Origin: Candidatus Aenigmatarchaeota archaeon
Lineage (GTDB): Archaea; Aenigmatarchaeota; Aenigmatarchaeia; QMZP01; JAUXAV01
Reading direction: 5' to 3'
NCBI GenBank assembly: GCA_030619735.1
Contig: JAUXAV010000084.1
Coordinates: forward strand, 1 to 5,108
Length of the DNA stretch: 5,108 bases
Position 1 is the first letter of the stretch. The number at the start of each line of letters is the position of its first letter. Made by a program: the position numbers and the translations under genes. The notes below the pieces were generated by a model. That model was given only the letters and a program-made list of their open reading frames with translations, was not told the origin of the DNA and searched no databases. Positions 1 to 4,549 of the stretch are shown here, piece by piece.

Positions 1-1
1 G

Positions 2-91
2 GTGAAAGTGGGGCTGGGGAGAAGGAGGAAAGGCGTGGCAATAATTGATGAAAAATGGTATTCAGGAACTAGGCGATATGGTAAAGCATAA
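2..91 (+). CDS. Possible 3' end of an upstream small gene (left-edge fragment)
   Basis: This frame is open from the window edge to a TAA at 89-91 and encodes a basic tail of about 29 residues ending in WYSGTRRYGKA. A GTG at 35-37 lies 6 bases after an AAGGAGG at 22-28, so the frame could also be an independent 18-codon leader peptide. A competing frame from base 1 ends with TGA at 46-48 (residues ending EERRGNN) and would overlap the ATG at 48 as TGATG, a common coupling arrangement. I cannot decide which frame is translated. No family is recognised for either. Confidence 0.3.
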   Translation: MKVGLGRRRKGVAIIDEKWYSGTRRYGKA

Positions 92-386
92 GTGTCCGCC
101 TCACCACTTTATAATAAATTCGGAGAATGTTGGGTACTGTAAGCACTGCCCAGCAGTAAAAGACTTCGGGAAGCTACTGGGGGGGGTGGAGTTTGGCTTA
201 AGGTCAAAATCAAAGAATGGTGGAACTAGGGGTAAGAGAGGGAAGGGACGAGCTACTATTGCTAAAATACCTGTTTCTGCTAGGAAGAGCACTGCTGCCA
301 AGGAGCGGTGGCAGGATCCTGAGTATCGGGCTAAGCAGGGTGCGGCATTGAAAAGACAATTTTATAAAGAGGGGGTACCACTATGA
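48..386 (+). CDS. Small zinc-finger-like protein with basic, NUMOD-like C-terminal helix
   Basis: This is a 112-residue protein. Seen: an N-terminal metal-binding pattern with Cys16, His19, His20, then Cys31 and Cys34 (CPPHH ... CKHC), followed by KDF. A Lys/Arg/Gly-rich linker spans about residues 52-69. A charged helix of about 78-108 contains KERWQDPEYRAK. Known: KRWxDPEYR-type helices occur as DNA-binding modules in phage HNH and GIY-YIG homing endonucleases and their relatives. No nuclease catalytic motif is visible here. Inference: a small DNA- or RNA-binding phage protein. The start is ambiguous. ATG 48 fits a TGATG overlap with a frame ending at 48, but the best Shine-Dalgarno (22-28) is 19 bases away. 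ATG 78 would start the protein at MVKHKCPPHH. The gene overlaps the next by ATGA. A run of eight G at 179-186 lies just after the zinc-finger part. Confidence 0.82.
   Translation: MKNGIQELGDMVKHKCPPHHFIINSENVGYCKHCPAVKDFGKLLGGVEFGLRSKSKNGGTRGKRGKGRATIAKIPVSARKSTAAKERWQDPEYRAKQGAALKRQFYKEGVPL
179..186 (+). repeat. Run of eight G within the zinc-finger gene
   Basis: The run is G8 spanning codons for Leu-Gly-Gly-Val. A one-base slip would meet stop codons at 199 or 227 and leave the metal-binding part without its basic and helical tail. Such runs are prone to replication slippage and also to sequencing error. Confidence 0.8.
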
Positions 387-769
387 GAAAAGGATTACTT
401 TTTAGGTTAGTAAAGTGGAGCCGGGCCGTGAGAATATTTTTTGGCAGATACACGGCAATGGAGGAGAAGCATAAGCTCTTTGAGCTACCTTACCCACTTA
501 CCCCGAGGGAGATATACAAGAGGCTTCTTGATGACTGTTACCAGTACAATGCTTTGAGTTCAACCTATAAGCGGCAAATTTTTACGGTTCGCAAGCTCGT
601 CGATATCGACCACCAAATACACCTTAGGTTCTACAGCGACACGTGGGTTTCAGGGCACTATGAGCTCCAGCCCGAGCAGTGGCCAGTGGAGCACCTGCAG
701 GGTAAGGATTTGAGGTCGCTCAACGAGGGTGAGATATTTAAGCTCAAGGGGCAGCTTGGAGTTGACTAA
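383..769 (+). CDS. Hypothetical protein, 128 residues, second gene of the plus-strand pair
   Basis: I do not recognise this protein. Its first 25 residues are basic and hydrophobic (LLFRLVKWSRAVRIFFGR). The remainder is soluble and mixed alpha/beta, with a helix containing PLTPREIYKRLL, a beta-like stretch IHLRFYSDTWVSGHYEL, and a closing segment LRSLNEGEIFKLKGQL. The start ATG overlaps the preceding stop as ATGA, and a GA-GGGGG ribosome-binding-like stretch lies about 8 bases upstream, so the two genes are very probably co-translated. A later ATG at 458 (MEEKHK) would remove the basic hydrophobic N-terminus but has no convincing ribosome binding site. The gene ends at 769, two bases from the end of the convergent minus-strand gene. 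No catalytic motif is visible. Its role is likely that of an early or accessory phage gene, inferred only from position. Confidence 0.82.
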   Translation: MRKGLLFRLVKWSRAVRIFFGRYTAMEEKHKLFELPYPLTPREIYKRLLDDCYQYNALSSTYKRQIFTVRKLVDIDHQIHLRFYSDTWVSGHYELQPEQWPVEHLQGKDLRSLNEGEIFKLKGQLGVD

Positions 770-771
770 GA

Positions 772-951
772 TTACCTCGATTGAGGACCTGGGTCCAAGC
801 TACCACACCACTTACACTGGGTTTTGAAATCCTTGCAGATGGGGAAATGTGTCCCATCAGGGCTTTTTTTACATCTATCGGACCTAGCCAAATGCTCCGC
901 GCACCAGAAGTAAATGGCAACAGGGATAGCCAACAAGTAATTCAGGAGCAC
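772..951 (-). CDS. 59-residue membrane-anchored cysteine-rich small protein
   Basis: A short reading frame fills the apparent gap between the two convergent blocks. It starts at GTG 951-949, preceded by GGGGGGTGAG and a 6-base spacer, which is a near-ideal ribosome binding site. It stops at TAA 774-772. Residues 2-17 (LLNYLLAIPVAIYFWC) form a plausible membrane segment or lipid-less signal anchor. The rest is polar, with Cys27, His35, Cys39 and a Cys46-Lys-Trp-Cys49 knuckle before GSLDPG, a pattern that could bind zinc or form disulphides. It is the last gene of the minus-strand run, 37 bases after the preceding stop. I recognise no family. It falls below a 60-residue length cut-off, so automated callers may miss it. 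The strong ribosome binding site, absence of internal stops and protein-like composition support it. Confidence 0.7.
   Translation of the reverse strand: MLLNYLLAIPVAIYFWCAEHLARSDRCKKSPDGTHFPICKDFKTQCKWCGSLDPGPQSR
838..870 (+). terminator. Possible intrinsic terminator of the plus-strand genes
   Basis: GATGGG (838-843) and CCCATC (853-858) can pair around a 9-base loop. After five bases (AGGGC) comes a run of seven T at 864-870. The position, about 70 bases after the stop of the plus-strand pair, is right for ending that transcript. The stem is short and the T-run does not directly abut it, so this is a weak terminator at best. It lies inside the opposite-strand 59-residue gene, where the T-run reads as Lys-Lys codons. 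Confidence 0.35.
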
Positions 952-957
952 AGGTAG

Positions 958-967
958 CTCACCCCCC
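958..967 (-). promoter_or_regulatory. Ribosome binding site of the 59-residue gene
   Basis: Read on the minus strand this is GGGGGGTGAG, complementary to the 16S rRNA tail over most of its length and 6 bases before the GTG at 951-949. It is the main evidence that the short downstream frame is translated from a non-ATG start. Confidence 0.65.
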
Positions 968-988
968 TAGGCTTTCTCGAATCGTTCT

Positions 989-1336
989 TTAGCTTAATAG
1001 CTGCCCTGTGGCACAATCGAAGATATAGTTCTTACCTCTCATAATGGGGCCAAGATTCTGGACAAAAACGATTTGCTGCAGGTCATAGTCTATCACAGAA
1101 ACAAAGGCATAGGCTCCACCCGGGTCATTTGTGTATTTCCATGTTTCATCAATAGCAAGCCATCCCGAGCTTGTTTCAGGTGTTCCAAGGCTCCCATACC
1201 ACTCGTATGCGCTTGAAGGAGCGTTCTTAATCGCCATGGTAAAACTGATAGATGGTACTATTTTTCTGAACAACAGGAAGAGCAGTCCAGTCACAGCCCC
1301 TATCCCTAGAAAAACTGCGCCTTTCTTTTCTTTCAT
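989..1336 (-). CDS. Membrane-anchored protein with exported C-terminal domain
   Basis: This 115-residue protein has a short charged start (MKEKK) and a single hydrophobic segment at about residues 7-23 (AVFLGIGAVTGLLFLLF) followed by RK. A domain of about 88 residues follows. That domain is beta-rich, with strands around SGWLAIDETWKY, AYAFVSVIDYDLQQIVFV and KNYIFDC, resembling a small immunoglobulin-like or transport-cargo fold. The assignment is from pattern only. The ATG at 1336 follows an AGGTGAGG sequence 7 bases upstream. It sits 25 bases after the previous gene and two genes after a holin-like protein, so a role in the membrane or lysis module, or as an exported accessory protein, is an inference from position. 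I recognise no named family, and no lipobox or peptidoglycan-hydrolase motif is visible. Confidence 0.83.
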   Translation of the reverse strand: MKEKKGAVFLGIGAVTGLLFLLFRKIVPSISFTMAIKNAPSSAYEWYGSLGTPETSSGWLAIDETWKYTNDPGGAYAFVSVIDYDLQQIVFVQNLGPIMRGKNYIFDCATGQLLS

Positions 1337-1361
1337 TTTTTAACCTCACCTATTCTTACTG

Positions 1362-1589
1362 CTAACCCAAGACAACAGATACTATATAAGTAATAACAGC
1401 CGCCACAGCGCACCCAGCGAGCCACCGCAAGGGATAGGCTAATTTGTGCATCAGGTTATTGTAAACCATCCCGATACAGGCCAGAAATAGAGTATTGGTC
1501 TCAATTTCCCTCCAACTCTTTTCTCCGCTAGCCAGGTCTTCCATGGCTTCCTTACACATCTTGGTGAAGAAATAATCATTGTTATTCAA
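1362..1589 (-). CDS. Small protein with C-terminal membrane anchor, TTG start
   Basis: This 75-residue protein has a soluble helical N-terminal part (FFTKMCKEAMEDLASGEKSW). A moderately hydrophobic helix covers about residues 32-46 (NTLFLACIGMVYNNL), and a clear membrane segment covers about 53-74 (LRWLAGCAVAAVITYIVSVV), ending at the C-terminus. The frame is open further upstream to another TTG at 1640, but that would overlap most of the end of the neighbouring gene and has no ribosome binding site. I chose TTG 1589 because GAGGA lies 5 bases before it and the start falls one base after the preceding stop. ATG 1559 is a third option. Lying between a holin-like gene and an anchored exported protein, it may be part of a lysis or membrane module. 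No family is recognised. Confidence 0.74.
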   Translation of the reverse strand: MNNNDYFFTKMCKEAMEDLASGEKSWREIETNTLFLACIGMVYNNLMHKLAYPLRWLAGCAVAAVITYIVSVVLG

Positions 1590-1590
1590 G

Positions 1591-1797
1591 CTATTCCTCG
1601 CTTGTCTTCCTGCCAAAGAAGAAGCCGATTGCCGTTCCAAGTTCAGCTAGCAAACCACCACCAGCCAGAGTAACCAATGCTGTTTGCTCAGTCACTGCTC
1701 CCCAAACAGCAATGAAGCCCAGGATTAGAGTAGCTATGGCGACGAATCCCCAGGCTATGTAGCGTCTAGTTACCAGCTTGAATAGTTCGTTTTCCAT
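1591..1797 (-). CDS. Holin-like two-helix membrane protein
   Basis: This 68-residue protein has a short charged N-terminus (MENELFKLVTRR) and two hydrophobic helices, at about residues 13-33 (IAWGFVAIATLILGFIAVWG) and 41-61 (LVTLAGGGLLAELGTAIGFF). It ends in a charged tail FGRKTSEE. Known: small phage proteins with two or three helices, a glycine-rich last helix ending in IGFYFG-like sequence and a charged tail are commonly annotated as holins, which make inner-membrane pores that time lysis. Its place directly after the tail genes fits that role. Size and topology match, but holins lack diagnostic residues, so the function is inferred. The best AGGAGG (1810-1815) is 12 bases from the ATG, which is long, with GGGA closer in. 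Confidence 0.86.
   Translation of the reverse strand: MENELFKLVTRRYIAWGFVAIATLILGFIAVWGAVTEQTALVTLAGGGLLAELGTAIGFFFGRKTSEE
1595..1599 (-). promoter_or_regulatory. Ribosome binding site deciding the TTG start at 1589
   Basis: On the minus strand this reads GAGGA, 5 bases before TTG 1589-1587, within the last codons of the upstream gene. It favours the short form of the downstream protein and suggests translational coupling. Confidence 0.55.
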
Positions 1798-1809
1798 CTT
1801 TCCCTTTTT

Positions 1810-1815
1810 CCTCCT
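1810..1815 (-). promoter_or_regulatory. Widely spaced Shine-Dalgarno of the holin-like gene
   Basis: AGGAGG on the minus strand lies 12 bases before the ATG at 1797, longer than the usual 5-9. A weaker GGGA at 1801-1804 is only 3 bases from the start. No alternative start codon lies between them, so initiation here may be deliberately weak, as is often the case for holins. Confidence 0.45.
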
Positions 1816-1845
1816 ATATTAATACCAGCTCGGGCTGATAATCAA
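1816..1845 (-). promoter_or_regulatory. Weak candidate promoter ahead of the holin-like gene
   Basis: On the minus strand TTGATT (1845-1840) and TAATAT (1821-1816) are separated by 18 bases, each matching four of six positions of the sigma-70 consensus. The 75-base gap holding it (1798-1872) is the longest non-coding gap in the minus-strand block. Matches this loose occur by chance. Confidence 0.22.
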
Positions 1846-1872
1846 CCTCTATAGTCCCTTGAGGACTGCGTA

Positions 1873-2112
1873 TTATTTCTTCTCCAGTTTCTCTACCCTT
1901 GCCTTCAGGCTATCATAGTCGGCTATCTTAGCCTTCATCTCATTCAGCTCCGTCCTCATCCCTTTAGGCAAAGCATCTACTTGAGCTAATTCCTCAGCCG
2001 TGGCTACTTCTCCTGATTTGAGCCGATACTCAGTAAGTTCGTCTCCAGTCTGAGTGCAACCCTCGTATTTATCTCCGAATATTTTCCCTAATTCATCGTC
2101 AAAGCTAATCAT
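1873..2112 (-). CDS. Small phage protein with C-terminal coiled coil, between fibre and holin-like genes
   Basis: This 79-residue acidic and basic soluble protein has no membrane segment. An N-terminal part (SFDDELGKIFGDKYEG) leads to YRLKSGEVATAEELAQVDALPKG. From about residue 52 a charged helix with hydrophobic residues at heptad-like spacing (MRTELNEMKAKI, then SLKARVEKLEKK) looks like a coiled coil. The start ATG lies one base after the previous stop (TAA-A-ATG), so translation is probably coupled. Known: phages often carry a very small gene between the tail-fibre genes and the holin, such as the XkdX type in Bacillus phages. This one is longer, and I do not see that family's signature. 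A chaperone or a small structural role with the fibre is possible but unproven. Confidence 0.87.
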   Translation of the reverse strand: MISFDDELGKIFGDKYEGCTQTGDELTEYRLKSGEVATAEELAQVDALPKGMRTELNEMKAKIADYDSLKARVEKLEKK

Positions 2113-2113
2113 T

Positions 2114-2758
2114 TTAGTAGTCCATATAGAAGAGTTTGATTTTACCTGTCATAGTCTCTCCCGAGACAGAAAAGGTAAATTTGGTAATATCGGCAGCGGA
2201 CGCATATACACCATTGAGCAAGTAGTCAAAAGCATTCGCACCTGCTACGCCTCCTGATACCACCACATTCCCCGTAACTCCTAAACTTTTACCACCAACA
2301 TAGAACACTCCCATTAGTGGCTCGTTGTCAAAACTGCTGCCGAGTCTCATAAACGAGGTTGCGGTCGCCACAACGAGAGTAGTATTATCAGCATAACGGC
2401 AAACATAATTGTTACCTGTATCTTCATTGAGAACCAGCCGTAGCTGTGTTTCTGTTTCTTTGGTTATTGCTAGAGTTAAAGCTACCATCCACAAATCGTG
2501 AACAGCAAGGACAGAGCTAGTAATGGTGCCAACACCAGAAGGGCTCAGTGTTTCTGCCAAAATCCATATTCCAGGAGTAGGGGGAGTATGGTGAGCAGTA
2601 GCCACGCCAGCGTGAGCAGTTATCAGTCCTGCGGCCTCAATCTCGCTACAGACTGCGGCCGCCAGCTGGGCCAAGGCGATTATACCATCGAGGTCCGGGT
2701 CATAGACGGCTCTGCTCATATCGCCGGTTATTGCGACTCCGTTTATATAAACGGTCAT
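2114..2758 (-). CDS. Tail-fibre or baseplate-like protein with histidine-rich neck
   Basis: This is a 214-residue protein. Residues 1-45 look like an attachment region (VYINGVAITGD, then a helix DLDGIIALAQLAAAVCSEIE). Residues 45-62 read LITAHAGVATAHHTPPTP. Known: LI..HA....AHHTPP-like segments are frequent in phage tail fibres, where spaced histidines can hold metal in a trimeric neck. Residues 65-214 are beta-rich with little charge, like a receptor-binding or jelly-roll-type domain (TQLRLVLNED, NNYVCRYADN, KFTFSVSGETMTGKIKLFYM). The start is ATG 2758, which overlaps the upstream stop as ATGA, with GGAGG 9 bases before it. The frame is open further upstream, but the earlier GTG would overlap the fibre gene and lacks support. 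It is most likely a virion surface protein acting with the three upstream products. Confidence 0.9.
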   Translation of the reverse strand: MTVYINGVAITGDMSRAVYDPDLDGIIALAQLAAAVCSEIEAAGLITAHAGVATAHHTPPTPGIWILAETLSPSGVGTITSSVLAVHDLWMVALTLAITKETETQLRLVLNEDTGNNYVCRYADNTTLVVATATSFMRLGSSFDNEPLMGVFYVGGKSLGVTGNVVVSGGVAGANAFDYLLNGVYASAADITKFTFSVSGETMTGKIKLFYMDY

Positions 2759-3873
2759 GCTAGATAACCTCCGGCTACTACTGCCCTGCACTCAGCTACA
2801 ACATCACAGACATAGGCAGCTCCATGAGCGCCACCAGCGATTGTCAACTGGATTAGTGTCCCAGCCTTTATGAGTATTGCCCCGGTCCAGGCGAGCTGTG
2901 CCTCCGCGGTCAAATTGGCTACGACGCCATCAGCTGCGCTGATGATTACCTGGGGGGTAGTGTCATCAGTCTGGATGGAAATAGAGGTTAGAGCGCCACC
3001 ACAGACAATGTTCGGCATCCTGATAACTAGCTCTTCAAGCACCACATCCTCCGTTGTTCCGGTGAACAGGGTGTAGGTCCCTGCAGCCTGGTTAAGGTCT
3101 ATCGTAGTGGGAGCTATCTGCAGCCTGCCTATCGCCGTTGGGGCTAGGATGGAGTAGTTATTGATTACAGCTCCACCGCCTACTCCAACTACCCTGGCAT
3201 TGCCGTAGATATTTATAGTACCCCCGGTGCAGTCGGCGTTAATCCGGATATCGGCGGCGTCTGCGTAGATGTCCAGGGTACCACCCGTCATTTCGTCAAC
3301 CTCGAGGTAACCGCTGATTCCTCTTACGAATGCCGCTCCCCCGGTTTGGAGGGTGAGAATCATTCCACCGCTGAACTTCTTAAAACTGAGCCTGGTTGGT
3401 GCCCCAACGGTAACCGTTAGCACCCCATGTAGTGAGGTGCATTGGTCGAAGTCGGAGACGCCTACAGATACTGCCAGGGGGGTATAGAGGGCACATCTCC
3501 TGGCCATACCCCGGAAGCCCGTCATATTGTAGATTATGCAGTCCATGTAGGTTGCAAGCCCGGTGCCACCTTGCGCCCCGGTTATCAAGCAATTATCAAA
3601 GCGGGAGTCGTCCACGTCCTGACCGTTCAGGTCAAGGACGTCAGCTACGCTTTCGTGGCAGTGCCCGTGGAAGCAATAATGCTGCATAACGGCGAGAAGT
3701 TGCAGTATTCCGTGAACATCAATATCAAGAAGATTGCGGGCAGCGCACATGGTTATGACGTCGGCTATGACATTGCTGGGAACCTGCGGTGTACCTATCG
3801 GCCAGATTGTCCCTGGGACACCGGTGATGGAGTTAAAATATATTCTATCAAGTGTTAATTCTTCCCAGCCCAT
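2755..3873 (-). CDS. Tail-fibre-like protein with beta-helix-like centre and C-terminal beta-sandwich
   Basis: This is a 372-residue protein. Residues 1-80 (YFNSITGVPGTIWPIGTPQ, then a helix NVIADVITMCAARN) resemble the head of phage fibre or appendage proteins. Residues about 81-245 consist of short alternating strands and glycine turns (DLNGQDVDDSRFDNCLITGA, GGTLDIYADAADIRINADC), with an 11-residue repeat at 196-206 and 216-226 (TGGTLDIYADA / TGGTINIYGNA), as in right-handed beta-helices of phage adhesins. Residues about 252-367 form a separate beta-rich domain (TTIDLNQAAGTYTLF, LTSISIQTDD, LIQLTIAGGAHGAAYV) that I recognise as recurring in phage proteins, though I cannot name it. The ATG follows AGGAG by 6 bases, and the stop of the previous gene lies within that ribosome binding site (TAAGGAG). 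The likely role is host attachment. The receptor is unknown. Confidence 0.93.
   Translation of the reverse strand: MGWEELTLDRIYFNSITGVPGTIWPIGTPQVPSNVIADVITMCAARNLLDIDVHGILQLLAVMQHYCFHGHCHESVADVLDLNGQDVDDSRFDNCLITGAQGGTGLATYMDCIIYNMTGFRGMARRCALYTPLAVSVGVSDFDQCTSLHGVLTVTVGAPTRLSFKKFSGGMILTLQTGGAAFVRGISGYLEVDEMTGGTLDIYADAADIRINADCTGGTINIYGNARVVGVGGGAVINNYSILAPTAIGRLQIAPTTIDLNQAAGTYTLFTGTTEDVVLEELVIRMPNIVCGGALTSISIQTDDTTPQVIISAADGVVANLTAEAQLAWTGAILIKAGTLIQLTIAGGAHGAAYVCDVVAECRAVVAGGYLA
3614..3641. repeat. Imperfect inverted repeat inside the fibre gene
   Basis: Arms ACGTCCTGACC and GGTCAAGGACGT pair over 11 bases with one bulged A around a 5-base loop. The sequence encodes DVLDLNGQDV on the minus strand, with the Asp-Val pair repeated, so the symmetry may follow from the protein sequence. 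No T-run follows on either strand, so it is not a terminator. Confidence 0.6.
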
Positions 3874-3883
3874 TGTTTACTCC

Positions 3884-4546
3884 TTATGTAGCACTTGCCC
3901 ATGAATATTGTCCCGTCACGGCGAACGGCCCAGCTGCCGTTGCTTGCACGGTGACCCGTAACTCGTCTCCAACCAAACGGGTTAAGCCAAACATATCCAT
4001 CAAACTGTGGTAGGTAGCGAAGTTAGCTCCTGTAATGGCGAAGCTATCAACCTCAGTAAGCACACCATTTACCAACTCATAAAGTCTAACCGTGACCGTG
4101 CTGGCTCCAGGGTCAGCGCATTTTAATCTCAGGTGCCTCACGATATAACGAATGTCGGCGGCTGCCAAGTTGAGAATGTTGTTCTCAGCAGGGGCATCGG
4201 GAGCAGTGGTGTTTACGGCGACATCTGCCTGTTCATGGAGTTTTGTTGAGACGTTAGGATGCAGCAAAAGAAGCTGGTCGCCTACTGCCAGAGGCGCCGT
4301 ATAGGCGATGTGGGTAAAAATCCCTGCAGAAGAAACATAAGCCGTAACCACCGGCTGTTCGGCACGAGGGGGTGTGGTCGTGCCGTCTGCCTTAGCCATG
4401 ACATAGGTGGCATAACCGACTAGAGCACCATCGCCAAGCCCTGCCAATCCGGCAACTACAAATTGAGTAGCGCTGATTACCCGGGTAACTACTCCATAGT
4501 AGGCGAGGTCGGTTCTGATTTTGGGAACACTACCTGGTCTAGGCAT
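3884..4546 (-). CDS. Beta-rich phage structural or tail-appendage protein
   Basis: This 220-residue protein appears to have two domains. Residues about 15-97 are beta-rich (YYGVVTRVISATQFVVAGLA, GALVGYATYVMAKADG, VVTAYVSSAGIFTHIAYTAP, LAVGDQLLLLHP). The VI..TQF.V.GL.G.GDG...GY..YV pattern is one I associate with tail-proximal proteins of uncultivated phages. Residues about 120-216 form a second beta-sandwich-like region (RYIVRHLRLKCADPGAST, VTVRLYELVNGVLTEVDSFA, ELRVTVQATAAGPFAVTGQY). The ATG at 4546 is 3 bases after the upstream stop, with AAAGGGA in the last codons of that gene as ribosome binding site. It has no membrane segment, signal or catalytic motif. It is probably a virion decoration, baseplate or fibre component co-expressed with the fibre gene downstream. 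Confidence 0.92.
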   Translation of the reverse strand: MPRPGSVPKIRTDLAYYGVVTRVISATQFVVAGLAGLGDGALVGYATYVMAKADGTTTPPRAEQPVVTAYVSSAGIFTHIAYTAPLAVGDQLLLLHPNVSTKLHEQADVAVNTTAPDAPAENNILNLAAADIRYIVRHLRLKCADPGASTVTVRLYELVNGVLTEVDSFAITGANFATYHSLMDMFGLTRLVGDELRVTVQATAAGPFAVTGQYSWASAT

Positions 4547-4549
4547 ATA

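Noticed and set aside
775..796. Overlapping small dyads CCTC/GAGG and GGAC/GTCC after the plus-strand stop
   Set aside because: They are four-base stems that exclude each other and have no T-run; too weak to call.
1362..1640. Longer 92-residue form of the C-terminally anchored protein
   Set aside because: Its TTG start has no ribosome binding site and the extra residues overlap the coding end of the holin-like gene; the TTG at 1589 has GAGGA at proper spacing.
1591..1649. Programmed frameshift fusing the holin-like and the C-terminally anchored proteins
   Set aside because: The two frames overlap here and a TTCTTCTTT stretch is present, but no classical slippery heptamer or downstream structure was found, and a good independent start exists.
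1853..1867. Hairpin AGTCC/GGACT just after the stop of the coiled-coil gene
   Set aside because: The stem is only 5 bp with a 5-base loop and no T-run on the minus strand, so a terminator call is not supported.
2114..2791. Longer 225-residue form of the histidine-neck protein
   Set aside because: The upstream GTG lies inside the fibre gene and the added residues look non-protein-like; ATG 2758 has GGAGG and an ATGA overlap.
2928..2944. Inverted repeat CATCAGC-TGC-GCTGATG inside the fibre gene
   Set aside because: The dyad is short with a three-base loop and falls in conserved coding sequence; it is most likely chance.
3442..3858. 138-codon open frame on the plus strand opposite the fibre gene
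   Set aside because: It lies wholly antisense to a well-supported gene with a good ribosome binding site, resembles no protein I recognise, and is typical of mirror frames in GC-rich beta-fibre genes. Other antisense frames at 101-301, 1131-1343, 2054-2257, 2498-2767, 2870-3076, 3432-3689 and 4463-4717, and the same-strand frame at 3380-3592, were dropped for the same reason.
2114..3873. Diversity-generating retroelement acting on the fibre genes
   Set aside because: I see no reverse transcriptase, template repeat or adenine-rich variable repeat at the gene ends in this window.
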